Below are positions 21,844-31,933 of a stretch of 64,000 bases of DNA, in pieces. Position 1 is the first letter of the stretch, and the number at the start of each line of letters is the position of its first letter. Under the pieces are notes generated by a model. That model made no database searches. It worked only from the letters and a program-made list of their open reading frames with translations, and had not been told where the DNA came from. The position numbers and the translations under genes are program-made. Source of the stretch: Carya illinoinensis (lineage: Eukaryota > Streptophyta > Magnoliopsida > Fagales > Juglandaceae); contig NC_056757.1 of NCBI RefSeq assembly GCF_018687715.1, positions 30,299,501 through 30,363,500 of the forward strand, read 5' to 3'.

Positions 21844-23331
21844 ATGAATTACCACCATGTTTCTCACGAGTCTCACCTTCCAGCTTCAGGCAAGCCATAA
21901 GAATTGCGTGTTGATCTATTTCTGCATTTTTTAATTTTATTTTTGTATCTTTATGATTATCAGTATTAATTAGTTTTGGGTAGGTCCAGTGGTCTTTATT
22001 CATGTCATGAAGATCAATAAAATCAAGTATTGCATGGTATGGTGATCTTAATTATTCGTGATGTACTGATCATGTAATATTTTCAGGGCATCCAATTTCA
22101 TATACTAGTCCGCCGCAAGGCTTTCTACCACCACCACCGGGATATCAAGGCTACTTCTACGAAGGGTACCCTCCATCTCAACCCGGCCTAGCCCCTAATT
22201 CCCACCCCTATCATCATGAGCATTATAACGATCATGACTCCGGCTGCTCTTCAATTCTAAGAGGCTGGTATGTGCTGTCAATTTTCATGATTACATAATT
22301 CCTCATGTGCTTGAGTTTCAATTTTATCTCTCTGAATTTCTGTTTCGTTTGCTGAATATTGTCACTTTCTTATATAAAAGGGTCAGATATAGATGCCTTT
22401 TATATATACCTTCAATACATTGGCTGTTTTTTTATATGGTAACTATTTCATTGGAAAATCGGTCATTTAGCCTGAAAATCTTATCATAGAGGAAAGAGGA
22501 AGTGAACAAGATGCAAATCAACTTATTCAGTGGGAAAGCCCAATCCTTAGTCCTTACACCTTAGCCATGAAATCCTCCTCGATCTTTCTCAAACTATTTC
22601 TCTGATCAACCACTGCACTTACGTATACGCACCATTCAAAGAAAAGCTTGCATGTTGGATTCATGAGTAACAAATAATAAAGGAAAATGCTAGTGTCCCC
22701 TCCAAAGTGCCCCCACTTTGAAAGTGTGTTTTGTGTGTTTCTTTTTCTTTTTAATACTAAAATAAATTGCACTAGGGGCAAAGTAGCACCACCCAATAAA
22801 AAATAAAACAGCTGCAGTACTGGCCAAGGATCAAGCGTGTTCAAAAGAGAGATTATATCGAGGTTGATTTCAAAACCTTAAGCAAAGGGACGCGGCTGAC
22901 TAATTGAAAGTAGCCATCACTAACTCGCATGAGTCCAAAATCTCTTATGAACTCTACACTTTAATGTATAATAATGTATAATTAAATTTACATTTGTTAT
23001 CGATTTAAATTTTTTTGATAAGTGATGATTATACGTAATAATGATATTAGGATAGAGATCACAATTCAAACTCTGAATAAACTCTACAGTCTATCACATT
23101 TAATAATATTCCAAGTGTTAGGCTTACTCCTTGATGACGATCGACTCAGTTAGGAATCTAACTCACATGTGAGATAGAGTATTAAAAATATAATACAAAT
23201 AGTTAAATATACATTTTCTCATTATAATACAAATAGTTTCTCCTTTCTTTCTTTTTTAACTTTTCCCCTCATATGCATGCAGTTTAGCTGCACTTTGTTG
23301 CTTCTGTGTGTTGGAGGAGTGCTGCTTCTAA
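21844..23331 (+). CDS. CYSTM-family cysteine-rich transmembrane protein
   Basis: Three exons, 21844-21889, 22087-22267 and 23283-23331, give 91 residues. The protein opens MNYHHVSHESHLPASGHP. A proline, glycine and tyrosine-rich middle follows (PPQGFLPPPPGYQGYFYEGY), then a histidine-rich piece. The C-terminal CYSTM module is GCLAALCCFCVLEECCF, which ends the protein. CYSTM proteins are short tail-anchored membrane proteins linked to stress tolerance and metal binding. The cysteine-rich end is exactly the diagnostic part. Intron 1 has to use a GC donor (CAG|GCAAGC), because reading on through it meets TAA after four codons, and the GC site joins in frame to TTTTCAG|GG. Intron 2 is GT-AG and 1,015 bases long. 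Confidence 0.85.
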
Positions 23332-25204
23332 GGCCCTTTCGATGTTTCTGAACATATATACAGAAATGGCATGTGTTGATTCTACTTTAGTATATATAAA
23401 AGGTGGGAAGAGATAACTCTGCTCTTGATTTGTTATTCTAGTGCCTTGCAAACTCTCATCAGTGAAATTTGATAATTACTTGATCTATTTCTTACGTTTA
23501 GACATTTGAGAAACAAGGTTGTCGTCTCTGTTATATATCAATGATCGAAAACTTAATGATTCATGAAGTTGAATTGTCTTGTAGTTTAAGGATGCTATAT
23601 CGCTTTTCATTCACTAGATTTTAATTCACTCTTATGATTGATCACAACTGGTAGTTCCCTACCGCCAAGTTAGCGAAAGTTGAAGATCTAATTAGTCCAT
23701 AAATGTTTTTTTATACAACGGAAGTGAGAGGTTTTGAATTCAGATTTTCTGTTTGAAGAACCAGGCTTTATAACATTAGGCCATCAGACTCCTCGCAACA
23801 ACAATAAATGTTTGGCTTACACGTATTATAATTTTTTTCAATTATTTTATTAGGTCTAATTTTCATCTTAAAAATTGGTTATATCACTTAGTAGATGCAT
23901 CGAGCAATTCACATGGGAGGATAAACAGTCGCAAGGCCAGTGATTAGTCGAATTGTTCACATCTTGAGCAAAACTCTTGTCCATGTGAATTTTAGACCAT
24001 ATGTTATAACAATATGCATTTTGTCCTCTTTTTTACACGAAGAGAAATATTTCAATGCTCAAGGTTTTTGGTTTTTTCTCTTTTATTTTTTCCATAGGGC
24101 AAACTCCTTATAAAATCCACTCCCGATTGAGAAGCAAGCAGGCTGCTGCAGCTAGATGGCAGTAGATAAATTAATTATAGATTGTTTGAGTATCACATAT
24201 TCTTTTTGAAAATATGTTGAGTCTATTATTAAAGAATAAATTTTTTAAATAAATTTTATATTTACTCATTTTTTTAAAATGAATATGTGGCACTTACACT
24301 ATCAATATTTTTTTTCTTAAAAATAATATAATTTAAAATTGCTAGCCGGATTTAAGAAGAATTAATCCGAAATCTGACATAAATGCCAACCACAAAATTC
24401 CCTAGACACAGTTCCTCACCCAAATTGAATGCTCCAAGACACTGGGCCAACATCTATGGCTTGGAAATTATGTATCTTGGAGCATTCAATGTCGATAATG
24501 TTGGACCAAATCGCACGTTTTTTTTTTCAGAACTCAGAACATTGAAATGCCCCACCATGAGAGTTAAACACAGGCACCTTCGTTCATTCATTCATCATTC
24601 AGGATAGTCGCAAAAGCAGTGGCAACCAAAAAGTTATTGGTTTCCCCTCGAAGCAAGTTAAAATTACATTATCTTCTCTCTCTCTCTCTGAACCTTTATT
24701 TATTGCAAAGAAAGACAAAAGAACAGGGTGGCAGTGGCACTTACTATTCGCAGGTGTTGCGTGGAGGGTCGGGCGAGGTAAAACCAGTTTGATATAACAA
24801 TGGCCCACAAGTTTTTATCTTTCTATAATTCGAAATAATAGTTTTCAGCATTAACAAAATTGAAATGCAAGAAATACCTAATGGCAAGGATTTTGCAATT
24901 CAAGTATCATTTTTACAAAAATTAAAAACCGATACTTTAAATTGCAAAAAATATGCAAATCCAGATACTAATTTTGTAATTTATCCATTTAAAATAAAAA
25001 ATCATATCACTCACGAAATTAAACAAAAATCCACTCTACTTTAATTAAGATTTATTTAAAATACAAGGTATCTTAATCAATAATTTTATTTGCCAACTCT
25101 ATCTTTAAATACGAATAAAAATGTTCATATTTTTTTATACTGCCCATGTTGGAAAAAATATACATTATTTAAAAAAATAATCATATTGATATCCATATTT
25201 TAAA
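23332..25204. other. Intergenic downstream of the CYSTM gene
   Basis: The first about 150 bases should be the CYSTM 3' untranslated region. After that the sequence is AT-rich with no recognisable gene. A short perfect hairpin lies at 24424-24490. Confidence 0.5.
24424..24490. repeat. Short perfect hairpin
   Basis: ATTGAATGCTCCAAGA (24424-24439) is repeated exactly in reverse complement as TCTTGGAGCATTCAAT (24475-24490), with a 35-base loop. Pairing stops sharply at both edges. It is not a microRNA that I recognise. Confidence 0.6.
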
Positions 25205-25420
25205 CTAAAGGTTTCATTTGTTTTTAGAGATAAAATTAAATGAGTTGAGGTTAAAATTAAAAATTAAATAAAATATTATTAAAATATATTATTTTTATAT
25301 TTAAATTTAAAAAATTGAATTATTTATTTTAATTTATATAAAAATTTAAAATTATAATGATTAGATTATATAAAATAAAAAATTGTAATTATTTGATACC
25401 AACAACTTTGGTAACTTTAA
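25205..25420. repeat. AT-rich MITE (family A), diverged
   Basis: ATGAGTTGAGGTTAAAATTA, TAAAATATTATTAAAATATA and ATAATGATTAGATTATATAA follow the word order of family A in forward orientation. Very AT-rich; the ends are unclear. Confidence 0.4.
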
Positions 25421-25944
25421 CTTTCATGGTAATTATTGTGAAAGTGAATGTATACTATATATTTTGAAAATCGAAATGGCAAGTAATATTTCTATTTTAA
25501 AATTGGTATTATTTTTATATTTTATTTAAAAGTTTGAAAATTTTATAATGATTAATTAATAATTAAATAAAAAATTATTTTATATTTAAATAATATTTAG
25601 AAGAAAATATCGAATAACATATCTGACATACTTTAATTACCGAACTAGCCCTAGAAATTTCGAAAGTGGAGAGAGAGCGCGCCAGAAAGTGCCTTTTTCG
25701 GCAGCTTGAGGGGTTATCCTTGGTTCTTAACTGCTAAAGTGAACACGTGGTCTGATACGTTCCAGTCACGTGATTCTTGAGTTTCATAGTCTTTGCGTTC
25801 ACGTAAACTGCTACTGTGGGCCCGTGAGGGACAGGCGCACCCACCATACCAAATACCAAACCAAAAATATAATGCGCTACACCCACGTGCCTCCATTGAG
25901 AAATAAATTGTAAAGCGTGGTACGAATACCAAATATTAAATTAT

Positions 25945-26125
25945 TTCATATTATCTAAATATTATAATTTTTTTTTAAATTTTATATAAAATATAATAAA
26001 TAATTTAATTTTTTTAAATTTTAAAATAAAATTAATATTAAAAAATTATATTAATATTTTATTTAATTTTTAATAAAATATTTTATCTTATCTTATCTGA
26101 ATTGTATAATCAAACGAGACCGTCT
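25945..26125. repeat. AT-rich MITE (family A)
   Basis: TTTATATAAAATATAATAAA, TAAAATTAATATTAAAAAAT and ATCTTATCTTATCTGAATTG, with AATCAAACGAGACC at its right edge. This is the same word order as the 1865-2062 copy. Non-coding. Confidence 0.55.
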
Positions 26126-26561
26126 CAAATAAACCATCTCATGTATAAAATTTATATAAGTTCTTATAAAAAATATAAGTCTTTGCAAAAAGATAGAATC
26201 TATATTAAAAAAAAGTATAAATAACTATTTTTTATTAATAAAATCCACTTTTTTACAAAAAATTTATATAAAATTTATCTATTTAAAATTTATACTTCAA
26301 ATTATTCATCTCCATTACCCAATCAATTCAACCCTTATCTAAATATCTTTACTTCTCCCCCACTTACCCAACCAAACCCACTGTTTGTCCCCAAAGACCT
26401 AATTTTGAGTTGAAGGGTAATCCTTTTTGGAAAACTCTTCTTGCAAGTGACTCACGTACCAAATCAAGCACCGAATGTTGAGGTGGAAAATGAAACAAAG
26501 TGTATTATTGAAGAGAGACTTTGGGGGCATCTAGAGGGGGAAGACTGAAACTATTCCTATA

Positions 26562-26564
<3 letters not shown>

Positions 26565-26595
<31 letters not shown>
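26565..26595. repeat. CT microsatellite
   Basis: About fifteen CT units. No gene start is recognisable immediately downstream, apart from the broken frame at 26749. Confidence 0.75.
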
Positions 26596-26599
<4 letters not shown>

Positions 26600-26612
26600 A
26601 AACAAAAATTTT

Positions 26613-26732
26613 AAGTACAGTCATTTTTATGCACTCTAGTGATATGATTGGTTGGATATTAAAAAAAAATTTAATCTAACCAATCATATCAGTGGAGTGC
26701 GCAAGGAATATGCAAAAGTGACTGTATGTAAC
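26613..26732. repeat. Foldback MITE (family C)
   Basis: TACAGTCATTTTTATGCACT and AGTGATATGATTGGTTGGAT on the left are mirrored by ATCTAACCAATCATATCAGT and GCAAAAGTGACTGTATG on the right, around an A/T-rich centre. Related copies lie at 36420-36522 and 50618-50775. Non-coding, about 120 bases. Confidence 0.7.
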
Positions 26733-26748
26733 ATTACTCCTCATCAAA

Positions 26749-26890
26749 ATGACATTAGCGTCTCCACCATCGTCACCTATGTAGGATTACATTGATAGAG
26801 AATACCAACTCCGGGAGGCCGAGGACTGCCTCTATGAGTCTATCAAGGAGCTCCAGCGCCGCTATGTACAATTACAAAGTTTAGGTTTTT
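26749..26890 (+). pseudogene. Broken coding fragment of unknown family
   Basis: An ATG at 26749 opens a frame that hits TAG at 26782 after eleven codons (MTLASPPSSPM). The frame then continues as a charged, helix-like run, DYIDREYQLREAEDCLYESI then KELQRRY, ending near 26875. The local sequence is GC-richer than its surroundings, and the bias toward charged heptad-like residues looks like real protein. Past RRY the bases turn A-rich, which would fit an exon end. I cannot name the family. It is most likely a captured or decayed first exon with an in-frame stop. Chance is possible. Confidence 0.35.
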
Positions 26891-27809
26891 CGTTTGAAAA
26901 AATGGGATTTTGGATTAAAAAAAAAAACATAATATATAGGTGAAGAAGAAAATAAACAAGCCACAAAATGTGCACAGATGGAGATGTCGAATTAAAATTT
27001 AGGAAAACAGCTATTTTTTAGCCCTAATACAATACTCTTGAAGGTCCCAGACCTTTTGAATGAAGTTCTAGTGCAAAACTTTTACCTCTCTTGCAATCCC
27101 TACATGCGAGGCACAAAGGAAAAAACCTAGATTGCCTCTATAAGTCCTTCGCCACTGATTCAATAAACCCCGCCCTTATTTTGGTTTCTCTTTTTCTCTT
27201 GCATGTCAACACATCATTTTCAAATAGATTTATTTGTATTTTTTGCATGCTCTGTTTTGGTTAGAACTTGGTTTAATATTGCGCAACCTTACCTTTCTCT
27301 CTCTGCCTTTCCTCTTTAACAACCCAAACGCATCTCCTATTTCCCATGCCATTCTAAGAGAAGGAGGCTTATCTGTCACTTATTCATTCTCCAACTTTCT
27401 TTACAATTTTCTCAAGTAATTTTATTTATTTATTTATTTTTATATTTTTCTTCTTTAAGGTTGAAAAATCTCAACCTGCTTCCTATTTGCCACCAATAGT
27501 TCACTCACGCCTATGGATATATAGAATCCGAAGGTTAGAAGAAGAGATTTGGGAGAGACGAAGGAATATGAAGATTAAGGGGCCTGCGTTGAGGAGGGGA
27601 GCTAAGCCATGTCCTTCTTTATCTTCTCTTCATTTTTTTTTTTTTTTTAAATAAAAGTGACATCTGACACGGTCCACATAAACATTGGTACATGGTTGGT
27701 ACACAACCCGCCTAATCCTTTTTTAATTTATATAAGGAAAAAAAATACTTGGTTTGGATCTATTCAAAATTTTAAGACTATCACAATCGAGAAAGAGTTC
27801 TTACTATAT
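26891..27809. other. Intergenic, no gene recognised
   Basis: Mixed-composition sequence with no domain-bearing frame. The frame at 27234-27419 is hydrophobic and low in complexity, and I treat it as chance. Confidence 0.45.
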
Positions 27810-28408
27810 TGTTATGGGGTATTTTCGTCAAGACTTAAAGTCCATGATACCGCCCCATATCCATTACTTCATCAGGCTCCATGAGCTCCATGAATATTAG
27901 CCAAATCTCAGAAGGGCCCCCTTGGTAGCTTGGGGCTGGCTCTGGACCCGTGCGAATCAAAAGTACTTATCAATATTGAGATGAGACATTGTAGAAGGGC
28001 GTGGGAAACCATGATCAGAAAATGCATCCGATAATTCTGCTAGAGATCCACGCTGCATTAAATGATTGACACAAAAGAAACCGTGCTGCATTAAATGCAA
28101 TATGGCGGTGAAGACTTTAGGGAGATGCGTCCATCTACCCCAAAACACAAGACTTGGCCCTCCTAACGTAGATGACCCAGTATAAAAGGTTGCCCAAAAT
28201 TGCGAGGTATGAGAATGAATTCAAGTCTATTATGAGTTATACACAACTATTTTCTTCTTATTTAAAAGCATTTTTATCTCTTCTCTATATTAACTTTGAC
28301 ATCGAAGGTTTCTCGGGCCACCCCTCTCTCACTGCAGGACCTATTGCGAGTGAAGACCTGCACCATTGAACAACTCAACCCAAGGAAGTACGAAACACGA
28401 CGTTGACA
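27810..28408 (+). mobile_element. Solo LTR, copy 3
   Basis: Starts TGTTATGGGGTATTTTCGTC and ends AACACGACGTTGACA. Compare TGTTAGGGGG and AACACGATGTTAACA in the copy at 15293. Flanks TATAT and TATAA match in four of five bases. A TATAAAA box at 28181-28187 lies about 220 bases before the end. Two GCATTAAATG words lie upstream. It is 599 bases long, and no retroelement genes are on either side. This is the same LTR family as the other two copies, but diverged. Confidence 0.7.
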
Positions 28409-29419
28409 TATAAAATACAAATATTTATTAAAAAGTAAATAAAATTTAAATATATTATTGTTACTCATTAATGTATCTAGAGTGTGAAATGTGAATTATT
28501 AAACTTGCAAATGGAATTTTTCTCCTTAAAAAAATTAAGAGAGGTGCAATTCAGTATGGTGCTTGGATGTTGAGTTGATCTATAAATAATAATATTTTAT
28601 ATGTTACAATGAGATGTATTTAAATGTAAATAAATTAAGATAGTTGTTTGAATATATAACATAGGTTGAGATGTGTTCAACTTTTTAATGAAAAGTTAAA
28701 AAAGTAATGGGTTCCATCAATAATTAGTTTGAAATGAGTTAATATATGCTTGACATCCAAACTATTGTTCTTTCATCATCTATTAATATGACATTAAGGC
28801 TATGCTTGGGTATTGAGATGATCTAAATTGATTTGTGAATAATAATAAAAAAAATTAATAATTAAATATTGAATAATAGTGTCACTACCCAAACACGACC
28901 TAATTTTATATTAGAAAACTATGAAAGCCTATGGTCAAAATAATAATGAACAGCATCTTTTGAAAATTAAAATAAATACAGTTTCAATAACCAAAAAAAC
29001 TCATACTCATGGTATTAATTTTATATTAGAAAACTCATGATACTCATTTTATCATTTTTATGTCTTGCAATTCTCTCTCACACTACTTTAATTATTCGAA
29101 AAAGAACCTGAAAAAGTTAATTATCAATGTTTTGATATTAATTGGGGTTTAATACATGTTTTAAACATTAAACAAAGTGTTGAGTCTTTCCGTGCAAACA
29201 ACAATTAAAGGAATAATCAAAGTCCCAATAAAAATGTGACTCATGTTGTTTGTTTAGGTGAAAGGAAAAAAATGAACAAGCAAATGCAAGGGAGCATTGA
29301 AATGGCTGGAAGAAGTTAGACCGGAACTAATTAATTATCTTCTTACCAAAATCCAAGTCATTAGCATCCAGACCGGCATGACCAGAAAACTGCAACCTCT
29401 CTCTCCCAAAAAACAATTG

Positions 29420-29765
29420 TAGACTAACGCATTGTTTGAAAATAACTTTCATTCAAAAATTTTCATAATTTTCTTTTAAAATATGTTCAAATATAATTTT
29501 TTTTTTTATTTCAAATATTCAATTTTCTTGTCTGATTATTATTTAATTATTACAATTTTATCAAATTTTTTAAATAAAACATAAAAAATTATTCACCTTT
29601 TTCAAATTTTAAAACAAAATTAATATTAAAAAAATTATATTATAACAATATTTTTATTTTATTATTTTTTCTCTCATTTCTTTAAATTTAATAAAATATT
29701 CTTAATTCAAATCATTTTATTAGTATTTATGAATTTCTCATCTAATCATATTTTCAAACGAGCAT
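29420..29765. repeat. AT-rich MITE (family A)
   Basis: The edges are GTTTGAAAATAACTTTCATT on the left and CATATTTTCAAACGAGCATT on the right, so the ends are inverted. The core carries the family words AATTAATATTAAAAAAATTA and TTTAATAAAATATTCTTAAT. Non-coding. Confidence 0.55.
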
Positions 29766-30634
29766 TAAAAAAAAAAGTCACCTAAATAAATTTATAGTTT
29801 TTAAAATTTAAACTTAGTTTTTAAAATTTCAAGGGCTTTTAATTTCTTCTTTATCCTTTTTCACAAAGCCGTGTGCTTTAAGTTTTGAAGTTGGACCAAA
29901 CCTCTTGCATATTTCTCCAATGCTTGCATAATGCAGCAGGCCTTAATAGGATACAATCCGACGTGGTTTTGATTATATATTCTTATTCTGCATCTTTCAC
30001 GTCCAAAAATCAAATATACGTAAAAATCTGTTATATCAATTAGAAAAATCTCTTCGACATTAATTTGTTCGTCATCTTATAATATGTTATTAGATGATAA
30101 GTTTACAAGTAAAATATAATAAATAATTTTTAATCATCTAATATCACATCATAAAATAATGATAAAATAATGATAATTAAAATGATGATTAGTATTACTC
30201 GTCTAACTTTTCTAAAATAAATATCTCCCATCTGTTTTAACTTTAGTTTGTTGAAATGCATTTAGATATTTCTATTTCCCTCGACAACTCGACAGACGAA
30301 AAATCACATAAGCTATTTGGTCCAAATTCAAGATTCATAAGTATGCATATTGACGATGACAATGATGCAGGAAGACCACATGTTCTAAATATTTTCTTGC
30401 GTGAAGAACGCATCAAAGATGACTCTTTGTCTGGACATACTTACTGCATTCAAAGGAATCGGACAGAAAGGGCATAGACGATGTGTCGTTTCAGAAACTT
30501 CCTTAAGTTGAGTTAAGCCGTATCTTAAAACTCTAATCCCAGTACCACCAGACAATTAAACTAATTCTTAGACGACTAATATCAATAGTCTAAAGTGAAT
30601 TTATATTTGGATTCAAACTTAAAATATTGGCTTT

Positions 30635-30990
30635 GTTTGGATATTTAAAATATCTTAGTATATTTGTAAATAGTACTAGTGAAATATTTTGAATTAAGAT
30701 ATTTATTGGATTTTGGAAAGAGAGAGAAAACAAAAAGTTGAATAAATATACTATAAAGTTAAATTATTGTTTAAATATATATTTTTTAGGTTTGAAATTT
30801 GAAAAAATTGTATTATTTTTTATGTTTTTTCTTTTAAGTTTGAAAATTTTTTAATGATTAGCCATTAGATATAATGATTAGATAAAAAATATGAAAATTC
30901 AAAACTGAAAAGTGTTTTGTATTTGAGAATGAAATATTTGAGAATATCTGAAAAATACCTGATAATACTCTTGTACACAAATAGGACCCT
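30635..30990. repeat. AT-rich MITE (family A)
   Basis: The left edge TTTGTTTGGATATTTAAAAT is followed by GAATTAAGATATTTATTGGA, AATGATTAGCCATTAGATAT and CTTGTACACAAATAGGACC. Forward orientation of the same family, somewhat longer than the other copies. Confidence 0.5.
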
Positions 30991-31019
30991 AGGGTTCACA
31001 TGACAACACAATTATTATA

Positions 31020-31350
31020 AAGTCCTCTAAGATATTTTATTTTCAAAAAGTATTTAAATATAAAATACTTTTTAATTTTAAAGTTTAAACTTTTTCATCT
31101 ACTAATTACTAATTACCTGATGATTATAATTTTCATAAACTCTTAAACAAAACACAGCAAACAATACTAATTTCTCAAATTTTTTTAAAAAGTATATATA
31201 CTAAAAAATTATATTCAAATAATTTTTTTAACTTTATAATATTTTTACTCAACTTTTATTTTTTTTTATTTTTCAAAATTTAATAAAATATTTTAATTCG
31301 AATCGTTTCTCTATTATTTACAAATATATTATGATATTTTAAATATCCAA
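31020..31350. repeat. AT-rich MITE (family A), degraded
   Basis: TAATTACCTGATGATTATAA, TTTAATAAAATATTTTAATT and ATTTACAAATATATTATGAT follow the reverse-orientation order. It lies directly upstream of the JAZ10 promoter region. Confidence 0.4.
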
Positions 31351-31360
31351 ATCTAGTATG

Positions 31361-31366
31361 CACGTG
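31361..31366. promoter_or_regulatory. G-box upstream of JAZ10
   Basis: CACGTG, in context GCACGTGT, lies about 570 bases before the start codon. MYC2 and related factors bind this palindrome in jasmonate-response promoters, and JAZ genes are direct MYC2 targets. The motif is seen; binding here is inferred. Confidence 0.45.
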
Positions 31367-31933
31367 TTGAAAGATTTTAAAGTAATTCAAATACCATTAA
31401 TTGATTTATGGTTTGAAAAGTATCTAAATTCGATGTGCTGACTAATAAAGAACTGTGGTCCAGCACTTCCCTGGACCTAAGCTTGATAGCACCTCTTCGG
31501 ACGCCCCCTACCAAGTTCATCTGGTCTTCCATTCATTGGAACAGATTTACAACTTCAATATCTATTTATATTTTACGAAAATAATAATAATAATAATTGA
31601 TTTATGGATTAAAATGTTACGATCAACATCCAAACAACATTCGGTACAACTACAAAGGGCAAAACACATTCAAAAATCAAGGATGATTATTTTTTTGAAT
31701 TATCACCTTATATTAGCTGGGCCCGTCTCATTCAGTCATTCGTAACCTCACGAGGAAGACGTGCGGAAATTAGCTCTCTCATTTGTTTCAAATCTCATGA
31801 AACTCGTGCCTTTGATCTCTCTTCTCCTTTCTTTTTTATAGCTGCTCCTTCCCCACTCTTTCGTCGTCGTCGTCGTCGTCTTCAACATTCCCTCCTTCAT
31901 CCGAAAGATTCTTTCTCCGGGGATACCTCCATC

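Larger units (their letters stand above)
28409..31360. other. Intergenic upstream of JAZ10, MITE-dense
   Basis: Mostly AT-rich elements: an uninterrupted relative of the 9130-9965 MITE near 30040-30205, and family A copies at 29420-29765, 30635-30990 and 31020-31350. The frame at 30256-30477 starts with ATG and is 73 codons long, but shows nothing that I recognise. Confidence 0.5.

Noticed and set aside
30256..30477. 73-codon ATG frame upstream of JAZ10
   Set aside because: Acidic and without a recognisable domain, splice signals or promoter. It lies between MITE copies. It could be real, but I cannot support it.
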